Shown: piece after piece, positions 15,675 through 25,818 of the stretch | Layout: every line of letters begins with the position of its first letter | Numbering within the stretch: the first letter of the stretch is position 1 | From: Bacilli bacterium | Lineage (GTDB): Bacteria; Bacillota_I; Bacilli_A; RFN20; CAG-826 | Assembly: GCA_024695235.1 (NCBI GenBank) | Contig: JAILIP010000009.1 | Location: forward strand, 1-55,646 | Direction of reading: 5' to 3' | DNA length: 55,646 nt | Program-made: the position numbers and the translations under genes | The notes under the pieces: model-generated | The model's database searches: none | What the model was told of the DNA's origin: nothing | Seen by the model: the letters and a program-made list of their open reading frames with translations, nothing else

Positions 15675-16748
15675 ATGATAGTTAGCAAACTCACCTTAAG
15701 AAATTTCCGGAATCACACTTATCTGGAACTCGACTTCTCAAAAGGCCTTAACATCATCGTTGGTGATAACGCTGAGGGAAAAACAAATATTGTCGAGGCA
15801 ATTCACTTCTTGTCACTGGCGAGGTCGTTCAGAACTAACGAAAGCGTTGATTTGATATCTAAATCGCGCCAATTCGCGACGATTGAGGCCAGGGTGGAGC
15901 AAGACACCACCAAGAAGGAAATCCGCGCCGTATTGACGCCTTCTAGCAAAAAGATAACGAGTAACGGCAAGCCTGTCAGAAGGATTTCGGAACTATCTTC
16001 TCTTATCAACGTAATCGTCTTTGAACCAAAAGATGCTCTAATGTTCAATGATTCACCCTTGGTAAGAAGAAACTTCATCGATGTCTCGCTTTCTAAGAAA
16101 TCCCCGTTATATCTAGAGGCGTTGATGAGCTATGAGAAACTCCTCAAAGAAAGAAATTCACTTCTAAAAGAGGATAAAGTTGATCTTCTTCAACTAGAAG
16201 TGGTTACTAAGCAAATCGTGGACGTTTCTGAAACAATCGTTAAGTATCGTGTCGCCTACGTTAACGAGATTAATAACGTACTATCAAAGATAGTGAGTAC
16301 AATTAAAGGCGAAAAAGAAGAGGCCCACCTCGTATATAATCCTTTTGTAAAATGTGATTCTAAATTCAAGGAGGCGGCGCTACGTGCATACGCGCGATCA
16401 CAAGAGAGTGACATCAAACGAAAAGTCACTCAAGTTGGCATTCATCGTGAAGATATCTCAATGATGCTAAACGGTGAAGATGTCGCAACGCACGGAAGTC
16501 AAGGTGAAAACCGTCTTGTGGTAATTGCTTTGAAACTCTCACCTTACTTCTTAATTGAAGACAAGGAGGAGAGACCGGTTGTGGTTCTTGATGATGTAAT
16601 GTCAGAACTTGATAAGGCTCATCAAGAAAGACTCACAACATTTCTAAGAAAGTTTGAACAAGTGTTCATCACTTCCACAAAAACAAACGTTAAAAACGCT
16701 TCGATCTACGAAGTAAAAGAGCATAAAGTTATTAGGAGGAATGCTTAA
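15675..16748 (+). CDS. recF: DNA replication and repair protein RecF
   Basis: SMC-like ATPase that, with RecO and RecR, loads RecA at gaps. 357 residues. Walker A is GDNAEGKTN (about 33-41), the signature motif is in the HGSQGENRL segment, and Walker B is [12 protein letters not shown]. The gene has local base use slightly richer in G than its neighbours (for example around 15830-15980) but no sign of transfer. Its stop shares a base with the gyrB start. recR lies at the other end of the window. Confidence 0.96.
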   Translation: MIVSKLTLRNFRNHTYLELDFSKGLNIIVGDNAEGKTNIVEAIHFLSLARSFRTNESVDLISKSRQFATIEARVEQDTTKKEIRAVLTPSSKKITSNGKPVRRISELSSLINVIVFEPKDALMFNDSPLVRRNFIDVSLSKKSPLYLEALMSYEKLLKERNSLLKEDKVDLLQLEVVTKQIVDVSETIVKYRVAYVNEINNVLSKIVSTIKGEKEEAHLVYNPFVKCDSKFKEAALRAYARSQESDIKRKVTQVGIHREDISMMLNGEDVATHGSQGENRLVVIALKLSPYFLIEDKEERPVVVLDDVMSELDKAHQERLTTFLRKFEQVFITSTKTNVKNASIYEVKEHKVIRRNA

Positions 16749-18754
16749 TGGAAGAAAAAGAGAAATTGGCAGAAGTCGATAGCAGCATTGAAGTTGATGT
16801 TCCTATTGACGCCAAAGAAGATCGCGCTGATGAAGAATACACCGCGACCAACATTCAAGTTCTCGAAGGCCTAGAAGCTGTTAGAAAGCGTCCAGGCATG
16901 TACATTGGTACAACAGCTGCTCCAGGCTTACACCACCTCGTGTGGGAAATCGTCGATAACGCTATCGATGAAGCCTTAGCAGGATACTGTGACAAAATCG
17001 AAGTCACAATCAACAAAGGAGATACAGTTACTGTTAGCGATAACGGACGTGGTATCCCAGTAGACATCGTTGCTAAATCCGGTTTATCTGGTGTAGAAAC
17101 CGTTTATACGATTCTTCACGCCGGTGGTAAATTCGGTGAAGGTGGCGGATATAAGGTCTCAGGTGGTCTTCACGGTGTTGGCGCTTCAGTTGTTAACGCC
17201 CTCTCTGAATGGTTAGAAGTTACCGTTCATAAAGATGGCGGAATTTATTTCATCAAATTCGGTAGAGGTGGTAAACCACTCGATCATCTAAAAAGAATTG
17301 GTGATTGTAATGATAGAGGTACAACTGTTACCTTCAAACCAGATGACACAATCTTTACCGAAACAACCGTCTTTGATTTCGATATCATCTGCGACCACTT
17401 AAAACAAATGGCCTACCTTAACAAAGGTGTCAAGATCGTTGTCAATGATGATAGAGATGTGACAAGAAAGACTGAAACCTATTGCTACGAAGGCGGTATC
17501 AACCAATACGTTAAAGATATTAACGCAAATAAGGGTCCTATCATGGAAGAAGTCATCTACTGTGAAGGACGTGGAGTGTATGAAGGTAATGCTCACATCA
17601 CATGTGAAGTTGCAATGCAATATAACGAATCATATAACCCAACCATCTTTAGCTTCTGTAATAACATTCACACTCACGAAGGTGGTACACACGAAGAAGG
17701 CTTTAGAATGGCCATCCGTCGTGTTTTGAATGATTATGCTAGATCACACAAATTTATTAAAGATGACCAAGATGATTTTGAAACAAGTGACTTACTTGAA
17801 GGTTTAACTTGCATCATCTCAGTCAAACACCCAAATCCACAATACGAAGGACAAACCAAAACAAAACTTGGTAATAGTGAAGTGAGAAAGATCGTTTCAC
17901 AAGTCGTTGGCGAACACTTAAAGAAATTCCTCCTTGAAAATCCTAAAGTCGCCGATGTCATTATCAACAAACTTCTCACAGCTGCTAAGGCTCGTATTGC
18001 CGCAAGAAACGCTCGTGAATCTGTGCGTCGTAACACAGGCTTAGAACTTACCACACTTCCAGGTAAGTTGGCCGATTGTTCAAGCAAAGATCCAAGCATC
18101 TGCGAATTATACATCGTCGAAGGTAACTCCGCTGGTGGTTCTGCTAAAAATGGTCGTGATAGAAACACACAAGCCATCTTACCACTGCGTGGAAAAATCC
18201 TTAACGTTGAAAAAGCTACTATTGATAAAGTCTTCGCAAACGCTGAAATTGGTAACATGATCACCGCTATCGGTGCTGGTGTTGATCCAGAATTCAACGC
18301 TGAAAAGATTCGCTATCACAAGATTGTCATCATGACCGATGCTGATGTTGATGGTAGCCACATTAGAATCTTGCTTTTGACATTCTTCTATAGATATATG
18401 AAAGAACTTATCGAGAGCGGATATGTCTATATTGCCCAACCTCCACTATACAAGGTTGAATATCATGGCAAGAAATACTACGCCTATAACGATGAGCAAC
18501 TTGAAGTTATTAAATCTAAGTTAGCTCTTAAACCTGGATATCCATTCCAACGTTATAAAGGTCTTGGTGAAATGGATGCTGACCAACTATGGGAAACAAC
18601 CATGGATCCAAAAACAAGAAAAATGCTTCGTGTCACACTTAGTGATGCCATCGAAGCTGATAGAGTCTTCACCGATTTAATGGGTGATGAAGTATTACCT
18701 CGTAAAGACTTTATCCACAAAAACGCGAAGTTCGTTAAGAACCTTGATATCTAA
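16748..18754 (+). CDS. gyrB: DNA gyrase subunit B
   Basis: ATPase and Toprim subunit of gyrase, which introduces negative supercoils. 668 residues, with an extra acidic N-terminal stretch of about 30 residues before the usual start ([19 protein letters not shown]). The GHKL ATPase has [10 protein letters not shown] and [10 protein letters not shown]. The Toprim has [15 protein letters not shown] and the [12 protein letters not shown] metal site, and the C-terminal [10 protein letters not shown] is present. Strong Shine-Dalgarno (TAGGAGGAA) inside the end of recF. It is followed by gyrA after 14 bp. Confidence 0.98.
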   Translation: MEEKEKLAEVDSSIEVDVPIDAKEDRADEEYTATNIQVLEGLEAVRKRPGMYIGTTAAPGLHHLVWEIVDNAIDEALAGYCDKIEVTINKGDTVTVSDNGRGIPVDIVAKSGLSGVETVYTILHAGGKFGEGGGYKVSGGLHGVGASVVNALSEWLEVTVHKDGGIYFIKFGRGGKPLDHLKRIGDCNDRGTTVTFKPDDTIFTETTVFDFDIICDHLKQMAYLNKGVKIVVNDDRDVTRKTETYCYEGGINQYVKDINANKGPIMEEVIYCEGRGVYEGNAHITCEVAMQYNESYNPTIFSFCNNIHTHEGGTHEEGFRMAIRRVLNDYARSHKFIKDDQDDFETSDLLEGLTCIISVKHPNPQYEGQTKTKLGNSEVRKIVSQVVGEHLKKFLLENPKVADVIINKLLTAAKARIAARNARESVRRNTGLELTTLPGKLADCSSKDPSICELYIVEGNSAGGSAKNGRDRNTQAILPLRGKILNVEKATIDKVFANAEIGNMITAIGAGVDPEFNAEKIRYHKIVIMTDADVDGSHIRILLLTFFYRYMKELIESGYVYIAQPPLYKVEYHGKKYYAYNDEQLEVIKSKLALKPGYPFQRYKGLGEMDADQLWETTMDPKTRKMLRVTLSDAIEADRVFTDLMGDEVLPRKDFIHKNAKFVKNLDI

Positions 18755-18768
18755 GAAAGGAGACAATT

Positions 18769-21345
18769 ATGGCAGACGAAGAAAAGAAAGTCGAAGAAGT
18801 CGTTAATGAAAACGACGAAGCCCCTGTTGATGATGCTGAACTTGAGCAAATCGAAGAAGGTATCGTTCCAGGACTTAAAGACACAGATTTAAGTAAAGAA
18901 GTTAGAAATAGCTTCCTTGATTATGCAATGTCGGTTATTGTCTCTCGTGCAATTCCTGATATCCGCGATGGCTGTAAGCCAATTCACCGTAGAATCATCT
19001 ATGGTATGTATGTCACAAACACATTACCAGGATCCCCACACAAGAAATGTGCTCGTATCGTTGGTGATGTTATGGGTAAATATCACCCACACGGCGATGC
19101 TGCTATTTATAGTGCATTAGTTCGTATGGGACAGCCATGGGCTATGAGACATACATTAGTTGATGGCCATGGTAACTTCGGTAGTGTTGATGGTGATGAA
19201 CCAGCTGCTATGCGTTATACCGAAGCTAGAATGACCAAACTTGCCCTTGAAATGGTTAGAGATATCAAATCAGATACAGTTGATTTTGTTGATAACTATG
19301 ATGGTACTGAACAAGAACCTTCTGTTCTCCCGTCAAGATTCCCTAACCTCCTTGTCAATGGTTCAAACGGTATTGCTGTTGGTATGGCAACATACATTCC
19401 AACACATAACTTAGGTGAAACTATTGACGCTGTTGTTGCTCTTGCTCATAATCCAGCACTTACACCAATCGAACTCATGTCCGAATATTTACCAGGACCT
19501 GATTTCTCAACTGGTGCAGTTATTCTTGGAAGAAGCGGCATTAAAGAAGCATATGAAACAGGATCTGGATCAATCATCATCCGTTCACGTGCAGAAATTA
19601 AAGAAAACGAGCACACAGGTAAAAAACAAATTATTGTTACTGAGATTCCATATCAAGTTAACAAAGCTACACTTGTTGAATCAATTGCTCATTTAGTTAG
19701 AGATAAGGTTGTTGAAGGTATCACTGATATTCGTGATGAATCTTCAAAAGGAAAAGTTCGTGTAGTTATCGATGTCCGTCGTGACTGCATTCCAGAAGTT
19801 ATCCTCAACCAACTTTATAAGTTGACTCAACTTCAAACAAGCATGGGTGTTATCATGCTTAGCTTAGTTGATGGCGCACCAAAGATTCTTCCAGTCAATG
19901 AAATTTTACTCCACTACCTCGACTTCCAAGTTGATGTTGTTGAAAGAAGAACAAAATTCTTACTCAAACAAGACGAAGCAAGATTACATATCGTTGTTGG
20001 TTTGTTAAAAGCTACTGAAAACATCGACGAAATCGTCAAAGATATCAGAGCCGCTGATACACCAGACAGTGCACAAGAAACATTAATGAAGAAGTATGGC
20101 TTCAGCGATCTTCAAGCTCAAGCAATTCTTGCAATGACCTTACGTAGACTTACTGGTCTAGAAGAAGGAAAACTTGAAGAAGAAAAACGTGAACTTGATG
20201 CCGCTATTGCTGAATACAATCGCATCCTCTCTTCACGTGATAACGTTAAAGAAGTCGTCGTCAAAGAACTTCTTGAAATCAAAGAAAAATTCGCTGAAGA
20301 AAGAATTACTGAAATCAGCGATGAAGCTGCAACAATCGAAGACGAAGATCTCATCCCACAAAAGGATGTCGTCATCGTTCTTACAACAAATAACTATGTT
20401 AAGAGAATGACAACCGAAACATTCCGTACACAACATCGTGGTGGTCGTGGTGTTAGAGGTATGTCAATCAATGGAGAAGATAGCGTTAACTTGATGGTTC
20501 ACACAAGAACACACACAGACATCCTCTTCTTCTCATCTCTTGGTAAAGTTTATCGTCTACGTGGATACATGGTTCCAGAAGAAAGCAGAACTTCCAAAGG
20601 TCTACCAATTCAAAACCTTCTCAACCTTGAAAAAGGTGAAAAGATTGTCACCATTCTTCCACTTGATGATTATAACCCAGACCACTTCCTCTTCTTTGCC
20701 ACAAAACAAGGTATTGTCAAACGTACAAGATTAGGTGAATTCGAATCCATTAGAAGAAACGGAAAGATCGCAATTATCTTACGTGAAGATGATGCACTTC
20801 TTGATGTTAAACGCACTGATGGAAACGCCTTAATTGGCCTTGCTTCAAGCAAAGGCAAGATGGTTAAATTCCACGAAGGTGATGTCCGTCCAATCGGTAG
20901 AACTGCAACCGGTGTTAAAGGTATGGATCTTGAATTTGGTTCAAGCGTCATTGGCCTCACATCATCTCTTGAAGGTGAAAACGTCCTTGTCATTACCTTA
21001 TATGGTTATGGAAAGATGTCTCCACTTGCCGATTATCGTGAATCTCATAGAGGCACCAAAGGTGTTATCACACTTAACGTCACCTCTAAAAACGGCCGTA
21101 TCGTTGCTATGAGAGCTGTTAAAGGCGATGAAGACTTAATGATGATCACCAGTGGCGGTACAGTTATCCGTATGCCGCTCAGCCAAGTCAACATCGTTGG
21201 CAGAAACACTCAAGGTGTACGTGTTATTCGTCTTGATGATGAAAAACAAAAAGTTACATCTATCACAATTATTCCTCACGATGATATTTCTGGTGAGGAT
21301 GAAGAACCATCTGCTGAACCAGCAGCAGAGGAAAAAGCTGAATAG
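18769..21345 (+). CDS. gyrA: DNA gyrase subunit A
   Basis: Breakage-reunion subunit. 858 residues. The active-site Tyr is in AAMRYTEARM. The quinolone-region sequence HGDAAIYSALVRMGQPWA is intact, with Ala where many species have Ser at the position after DA (HPHGDAAIY), a site known to influence quinolone susceptibility. The C-terminal beta-pinwheel has the GyrA box as RGGRGVRG, typical of gyrase rather than topoisomerase IV. Both ends have acidic extensions. It forms an operon with gyrB and leads into serS after 12 bp. Confidence 0.97.
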   Translation: MADEEKKVEEVVNENDEAPVDDAELEQIEEGIVPGLKDTDLSKEVRNSFLDYAMSVIVSRAIPDIRDGCKPIHRRIIYGMYVTNTLPGSPHKKCARIVGDVMGKYHPHGDAAIYSALVRMGQPWAMRHTLVDGHGNFGSVDGDEPAAMRYTEARMTKLALEMVRDIKSDTVDFVDNYDGTEQEPSVLPSRFPNLLVNGSNGIAVGMATYIPTHNLGETIDAVVALAHNPALTPIELMSEYLPGPDFSTGAVILGRSGIKEAYETGSGSIIIRSRAEIKENEHTGKKQIIVTEIPYQVNKATLVESIAHLVRDKVVEGITDIRDESSKGKVRVVIDVRRDCIPEVILNQLYKLTQLQTSMGVIMLSLVDGAPKILPVNEILLHYLDFQVDVVERRTKFLLKQDEARLHIVVGLLKATENIDEIVKDIRAADTPDSAQETLMKKYGFSDLQAQAILAMTLRRLTGLEEGKLEEEKRELDAAIAEYNRILSSRDNVKEVVVKELLEIKEKFAEERITEISDEAATIEDEDLIPQKDVVIVLTTNNYVKRMTTETFRTQHRGGRGVRGMSINGEDSVNLMVHTRTHTDILFFSSLGKVYRLRGYMVPEESRTSKGLPIQNLLNLEKGEKIVTILPLDDYNPDHFLFFATKQGIVKRTRLGEFESIRRNGKIAIILREDDALLDVKRTDGNALIGLASSKGKMVKFHEGDVRPIGRTATGVKGMDLEFGSSVIGLTSSLEGENVLVITLYGYGKMSPLADYRESHRGTKGVITLNVTSKNGRIVAMRAVKGDEDLMMITSGGTVIRMPLSQVNIVGRNTQGVRVIRLDDEKQKVTSITIIPHDDISGEDEEPSAEPAAEEKAE

Positions 21346-21357
21346 AGGTGAAAAACC

Positions 21358-22638
21358 ATGCTTGATCAAAAATTAATTATTGAAAATCCAGAGTTAATTG
21401 CCTCTAAACTCGCTAAAAAAGGTTGTGTTGTTGACTTCAAACCATTCCTTGCTTTAGTTGATAAAAGACGTGCACTTCTTGTTAAAGTTGAAGACGCTAA
21501 AAAGATGAGAAATGAGCTCTCTGCTAGCGTCCCACAAGTCAAGAAAGCTGGTGGAGATGTAAATGCTATCTTTGCCAAAGTTAAAGAAATCATGGCGGGT
21601 GTTGCCCGTGATGAAGAAGAACTCGCAAAAGTTGAAGAAGATATCAAAAACTTCCTTCTTCCACTTCCAAACCTTCCAGATGACGATCTTCTCCCTGGCG
21701 GAAAAGAAAACAACAAAGTCATCCATCAATTTGGAGAACCTCAAAAGTTTGATTTCAAAGCTAAAGATCACGTTGAACTTTGTGAATCTCTTGGACTTAT
21801 TGACTATGGCCGCGCTGCAAAGATGTCTGGCCATGGTACATGGGTCTACACTGGTTTAGGTGCACAACTTGAATGGGCACTTCTAAACTATTTCATCGCA
21901 ACACATCTAAAAGATGGATATACATTCATCCTTCCTCCACACATCCTTAACTACGAATCAGGATTCGTGGCAGGACAATTCCCTAAATTCATTGATGATG
22001 TCTTCTCACTTGAAGGTGTCTCACCACGTAAATTTATTCTTCCAACCGCTGAAACAGCTCTTGTGAACTTCTATCGTGATGAAATCCTTAGTGAAGATGA
22101 TCTTCCAAAGAAATTCTTTGCTTATACACCATGCTATCGTAAAGAAGCTGGCGCATATCGTACCGAAGAAAGAGGAATGATTAGAGGATATCAATTCAAC
22201 AAGATCGAAATGTTCCAATACACCACCGAAGAAGGCGATCAACCAGCATTCGAAGAACTCGTTAACAAAGCTATTGAACTTGTTAAAGGCCTTGGCTTAA
22301 CATTCAGAGTTTCTAAATTGGCTGCTGAAGATATCTCTGCTTCTATGGCAAGAACATATGATATTGAAGTTTATATCCCAAGTGTTGGTATCTACAAAGA
22401 AGTTTCATCCGTATCAACTGCTCATGATTATCAAGCAAGACGCGGAATGATTCGTTACCGTGATAAAGCCACTGGCAAAGTTAAATTTGCTAGAACACTC
22501 AATGGTTCAGGACTGGCAACATCTCGTATCTTCCCTGCATTAGTTGAACAAATGCAACAACCAGACGGAAGTATTAAGATTCCAGAAGTCTTAAGACCAT
22601 ATATGGGTGGACTTGAATACATCAAGCCTCAAAAATAA
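21358..22638 (+). CDS. serS: serine--tRNA ligase
   Basis: Class II synthetase charging tRNA-Ser. 426 residues. The N-terminal long coiled-coil arm (about 30-105) contacts the tRNA variable arm. Motif 2 is in the FAYTPCYRKEAGAYRTEERG region, and the serine-binding TAETALV and motif 3 (NGSGLATSRIFPALVEQ) follow. It comes 12 bp after gyrA, as in other Bacillota where serS lies downstream of the gyrase genes. A clear terminator follows. Confidence 0.98.
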   Translation: MLDQKLIIENPELIASKLAKKGCVVDFKPFLALVDKRRALLVKVEDAKKMRNELSASVPQVKKAGGDVNAIFAKVKEIMAGVARDEEELAKVEEDIKNFLLPLPNLPDDDLLPGGKENNKVIHQFGEPQKFDFKAKDHVELCESLGLIDYGRAAKMSGHGTWVYTGLGAQLEWALLNYFIATHLKDGYTFILPPHILNYESGFVAGQFPKFIDDVFSLEGVSPRKFILPTAETALVNFYRDEILSEDDLPKKFFAYTPCYRKEAGAYRTEERGMIRGYQFNKIEMFQYTTEEGDQPAFEELVNKAIELVKGLGLTFRVSKLAAEDISASMARTYDIEVYIPSVGIYKEVSSVSTAHDYQARRGMIRYRDKATGKVKFARTLNGSGLATSRIFPALVEQMQQPDGSIKIPEVLRPYMGGLEYIKPQK

Positions 22639-22649
22639 TCACTTAAATT

Positions 22650-22672
22650 GACCAGAGAAATCTGGTCTTTTT
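22650..22672 (+). terminator. intrinsic terminator after serS
   Basis: Perfect stem GACCAGA / TCTGGTC with a GAAA tetraloop followed by five T. It isolates serS from the ffs promoter. Confidence 0.92.
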
Positions 22673-22687
22673 AATATGTTTTAATTT

Positions 22688-22696
22688 TGATATGAT
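22688..22696 (+). promoter_or_regulatory. ffs promoter, extended -10
   Basis: TGATATGAT: TGA extension plus -10 TATGAT (22691-22696). Seven bases on is 22703, exactly the first base of the SRP RNA closing stem. The -35 is weak. Confidence 0.7.
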
Positions 22697-22702
22697 AGAT
22701 AT

Positions 22703-22781
22703 GCCATCGCGATACGTCTACTACGAACCAGGTCAGGACAGGAATGTAGCAGCCTTAAGTAACTAAACTATGTGCGATGGT
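22703..22781 (+). ncRNA. ffs: signal recognition particle RNA (4.5S type)
   Basis: About 79 nt. It contains the SRP domain IV core: GGTCAGG, then ACA-GGAA-TGT hairpin with the GGAA tetraloop, then AGCAGCC. The ends GCCATCGC (22703-22710) and GCGATGGT (22774-22781) pair to close the molecule. There is no Alu domain, so it is the short form, unlike the long scRNA of Bacillus. Binds Ffh to target ribosomes to the membrane. Its closing stem is followed by TTTATTTAT, which might serve as a weak terminator. Confidence 0.93.
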
Positions 22782-22789
22782 TTATTTAT

Positions 22790-23254
22790 ATGAAAAACAT
22801 CGATGAGAAATACATGAGAATCGCCTTAAAAGAAGCAAACAATGCTTTGCTTTTAGATGAAGTTCCTGTTGGAGCAATCATCGTTGATGGCGAGGGAAAG
22901 ATCCTTGCAAAAGGATTCAATAAAAGAGAATCATCTTTTGATCCAACAAGTCATGCTGAGATTAATGCTATTCGCAAAGCCTGCAAGAAAAGAAAAACAT
23001 GGAGGCTCACCGATTGCACGATATATGTCACGATTGAACCTTGTGCAATGTGCGCTGGAACAATTCTTTGGGCCAGAATGAAAAGAGTTGTTTTTGGCGC
23101 GCCTGATTTAAAAGGCGGAGCATTAGGCACAACCTTTAATCTATATTCAGTTGATAATTTAAATCATTATCCAGAAGTTACTCCTTTTGTGTTAAAAGAA
23201 GAATGTGGAAATATTATTTCCAACTACTTTAAAGCTAAAAGAGATAGCAAATAA
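22790..23254 (+). CDS. tadA: tRNA-specific adenosine deaminase
   Basis: Converts wobble A34 to inosine in tRNA-Arg(ACG). 154 residues from ATG 22790. The zinc-deaminase motifs are HAEINAI (His and catalytic Glu) and PCAMCAG (two Cys). The alternative GTG at 22772 would lie inside the SRP RNA and adds six residues with no family counterpart, so I reject it. No Shine-Dalgarno is present. The ATG begins 8 nt after the SRP RNA ends, so it is probably made from the ffs promoter by read-through. tadA next to ffs is usual in Bacillota, though commonly in the reverse order. Confidence 0.95.
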   Translation: MKNIDEKYMRIALKEANNALLLDEVPVGAIIVDGEGKILAKGFNKRESSFDPTSHAEINAIRKACKKRKTWRLTDCTIYVTIEPCAMCAGTILWARMKRVVFGAPDLKGGALGTTFNLYSVDNLNHYPEVTPFVLKEECGNIISNYFKAKRDSK

Positions 23255-23270
23255 TTTATTATTTCGTTTC

Positions 23271-23298
23271 TTTACATTGTATGAATTTTTACTATACT
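23271..23298 (+). promoter_or_regulatory. promoter of the P-type ATPase-psuG-TetR operon
   Basis: -35 TTTACA (23271-23276), 16-bp spacer, -10 TATACT (23293-23298). Predicted start near 23305, leaving a short leader of about 20 nt with an AAAAGT/ACTTTT inverted repeat and no clear Shine-Dalgarno. Confidence 0.6.
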
Positions 23299-23325
23299 TA
23301 AAATCGAAAAGTAAAACTTTTGACT

Positions 23326-25818
23326 ATGGTAAGTAAATCACGCAAGCATGATCATCTAGACCCAATTGATATTGATCTTAATGTCGGTCTAACCGATAAA
23401 GAAGTAAAGATTCGTCAAGATAAAGGTTTAGTTAATAAAATATCTAAAAACGTTACCAAATCTTATGGACGCATTATCTTTGATAATGTTTTCAATTTTT
23501 TTAACATTATTTTATTTGCGATTGCCATATTCATGATTATTGTTGGAGCAGAACCACGTAAGTTCTTCTTCGCTTATATTTTGATTGCAAATATTGGTAT
23601 TGGAATCTACCAAGACGTTAAAGCTAGAAGACAAGTTGATAAGCTTCGTGTTGTTTCATATCCAACTGTTAATGTTTTAAGAAATGGCGCGACTATTGAA
23701 ATTCCTGCAAACGAAATTGTTTTGCACGATATCGTTATTCTTAAAACTGGAAACCAAATCATTGCTGATGGAACAGTATTATCTGGAAATATTGAAGTAA
23801 ATGAATCCCTCCTTACAGGAGAATCTAACAACATTCTTAAACAAGTTGGTGATCAAGTTTATTCTGGATCATATCTTACTAGTGGCATGGCAAAAGTCCG
23901 TGTTGATAAAGTTGGTAAAGCTAACTACGCTGAAACACTTCAAAGCAAAGCTAAACAATTCAAACGTCCTAAATCAGAAATTCTTAAAACAATTAATACT
24001 ATTTTCAAAATATTAGGTGTTGCAGTTGTTGTCATTGGCATCGCCACCGCTGTTACATATTGGCTTGAAGGAAAATTCGAATGGCCGGGTATGCAAAACA
24101 TGGTCGATTCTGACTTTAGAGATAGTGCATTAAAACTTTCTGCATCAATTACATCAATGATGCCAGTTGGCATGTATCTATTTGTATCTATGACACTTGC
24201 TGTTGGAGTTATTCGCTTAGCAAAGCATCGTGTTTTAGTTCAAGAATTATATTGCTTAGAAATGCTTGCTCGTGTTGATGTCCTTTGTCTAGATAAAACA
24301 GGCACAATTACAGATGGAACAATGAATGTTAAACGCATTGACTTCCTTGGTGAAAAGCCTCAATACGATATTGAAAATGTTTTACTTACCTTAGTAAGTG
24401 CAACTGGTGATCAGAACGCTACTGCTGTTGCAATTCAAAACACATTTAAAGATCACGAAGTGCTTCCTTTCCATATGTCGCTTCCGTTTAATAGCGAACG
24501 TAAGATGTCCGCAGTTATGCTTAATGATGGTAGATGCTTCGTTTTAGGCGCGAAAGAGTTCTTACCAGTTAAGCATAAAGACAAACTATATGAAGTATGT
24601 GAATCATATGAAAGACAAGGTTTAAGAGTACTTGTTTTAGCATATTCAAAGAAAGCATTCACATTTAAAGAAGAAATGCCTGAAGTTAAACCAGTATGTG
24701 TTGTTGTTTTAGAAGATCACATCAAAGATGATGCAATTAAGAACATCACTTGGTTTAAGAAAAATGGTGTTGCTATAAAAGTTATCTCTGGTGATAACCC
24801 AATTTCTGTTAGTGAGATCGCTAAGCGTGTCGGAGTAGATGACGCTGATAAATGGATTTCACTTGAAGGAATGTCTTTAGAAGAAGTTAAAGATATCGCT
24901 CATGAATTCACAGTGTTTGGTAGAGTCTCTCCTGAACAAAAAGAAGTTATTGTTGAATCACTTCAAGGTCATGGACATGTTGTTGCAATGACTGGTGATG
25001 GAGTTAACGATATTCTTGCATTGAAAGCAGCCGATTGTTCTATTGCTATGGCAAGTGGAAGTGATGCTGCTAAATCAGTTGCTCACTTGGTGACAATGGA
25101 TTCTAACTTCTCATCATTACCAGAAGTTGTTGCAGAAGGAAGACGCGTTATCAATAACCTACAAAGAACATGTGCTGTGTTCTTGATAAAGTCTTTCTAC
25201 ATCATGTTTGTTGCTGCAGTATTCTTGATTGCAAGCTGGGCAACTCATGGAAATGTTAAGTATCCATATGATGTTAATATGACAAATATTTGGGAACTCA
25301 TTACCGTAGGTATTGCATGTTTCTTCTTGTCACTGCAACCAAACAGCGAGAAGACGGAATCTACATTTATGAAGAACATTTTAACCATGGTGTTCCCAGG
25401 ATTATTAACTCAAATGTTAGCAATGGTTATTATCTTCTCAATCACATGGATTAATCCTGTGTTCTTGCCAAGAGAAACCGCAACTACAATGGCTGTTATT
25501 TCATTCACTGCTATTAGCTTTATGACTATTGTATTTATTTCAATGCCATTTGATGTATATCGATCAGTTCTATGTGGAGCGGTAGGATTCTTGGTCGTAG
25601 CTTTCTTCTTAATAGATTGCTTCTTATATGCTCCACACAATATTAGTGATAAAAACCCAACAGGAAGTTTCTTCTCCCTTTCATATCACTCCATTAATAA
25701 TTCAAACTGGTATGTTTTAGTGCTCACAATAGCGCTTGTCTTGCCGCTTTATTATGGAGCGATGGTGTTAGGAAGATTCTTAAATAAACACGCTGAAGAA
25801 AAGAGGATGAAAAAATAA
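23326..25818 (+). CDS. cation-transporting P-type ATPase (CtpE-like)
   Basis: About 830 residues. P-type ATPase with the actuator motif LTGESN, phosphorylation site CLDKTGTIT (D323) and hinge TGDGVNDILALKAAD, with about eight to ten membrane helices. It has no N-terminal heavy-metal domain. Overall it resembles the CtpE-type subfamily, for which calcium transport has been reported in mycobacteria; ion identity here is inference. In helix M4 the sequence reads MMPVGMYLF where CtpE/Ca-type pumps have PEGL, so a cation-liganding Glu is replaced by Val. Start set at ATG 23326 rather than TTG 23320. It overlaps psuG as TAATG. Confidence 0.88.
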   Translation: MVSKSRKHDHLDPIDIDLNVGLTDKEVKIRQDKGLVNKISKNVTKSYGRIIFDNVFNFFNIILFAIAIFMIIVGAEPRKFFFAYILIANIGIGIYQDVKARRQVDKLRVVSYPTVNVLRNGATIEIPANEIVLHDIVILKTGNQIIADGTVLSGNIEVNESLLTGESNNILKQVGDQVYSGSYLTSGMAKVRVDKVGKANYAETLQSKAKQFKRPKSEILKTINTIFKILGVAVVVIGIATAVTYWLEGKFEWPGMQNMVDSDFRDSALKLSASITSMMPVGMYLFVSMTLAVGVIRLAKHRVLVQELYCLEMLARVDVLCLDKTGTITDGTMNVKRIDFLGEKPQYDIENVLLTLVSATGDQNATAVAIQNTFKDHEVLPFHMSLPFNSERKMSAVMLNDGRCFVLGAKEFLPVKHKDKLYEVCESYERQGLRVLVLAYSKKAFTFKEEMPEVKPVCVVVLEDHIKDDAIKNITWFKKNGVAIKVISGDNPISVSEIAKRVGVDDADKWISLEGMSLEEVKDIAHEFTVFGRVSPEQKEVIVESLQGHGHVVAMTGDGVNDILALKAADCSIAMASGSDAAKSVAHLVTMDSNFSSLPEVVAEGRRVINNLQRTCAVFLIKSFYIMFVAAVFLIASWATHGNVKYPYDVNMTNIWELITVGIACFFLSLQPNSEKTESTFMKNILTMVFPGLLTQMLAMVIIFSITWINPVFLPRETATTMAVISFTAISFMTIVFISMPFDVYRSVLCGAVGFLVVAFFLIDCFLYAPHNISDKNPTGSFFSLSYHSINNSNWYVLVLTIALVLPLYYGAMVLGRFLNKHAEEKRMKK

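Noticed and set aside
22772-22789. GTG start for tadA inside the SRP RNA
   Set aside because: It would overlap the closing stem of ffs, and the extra six residues have no family counterpart.
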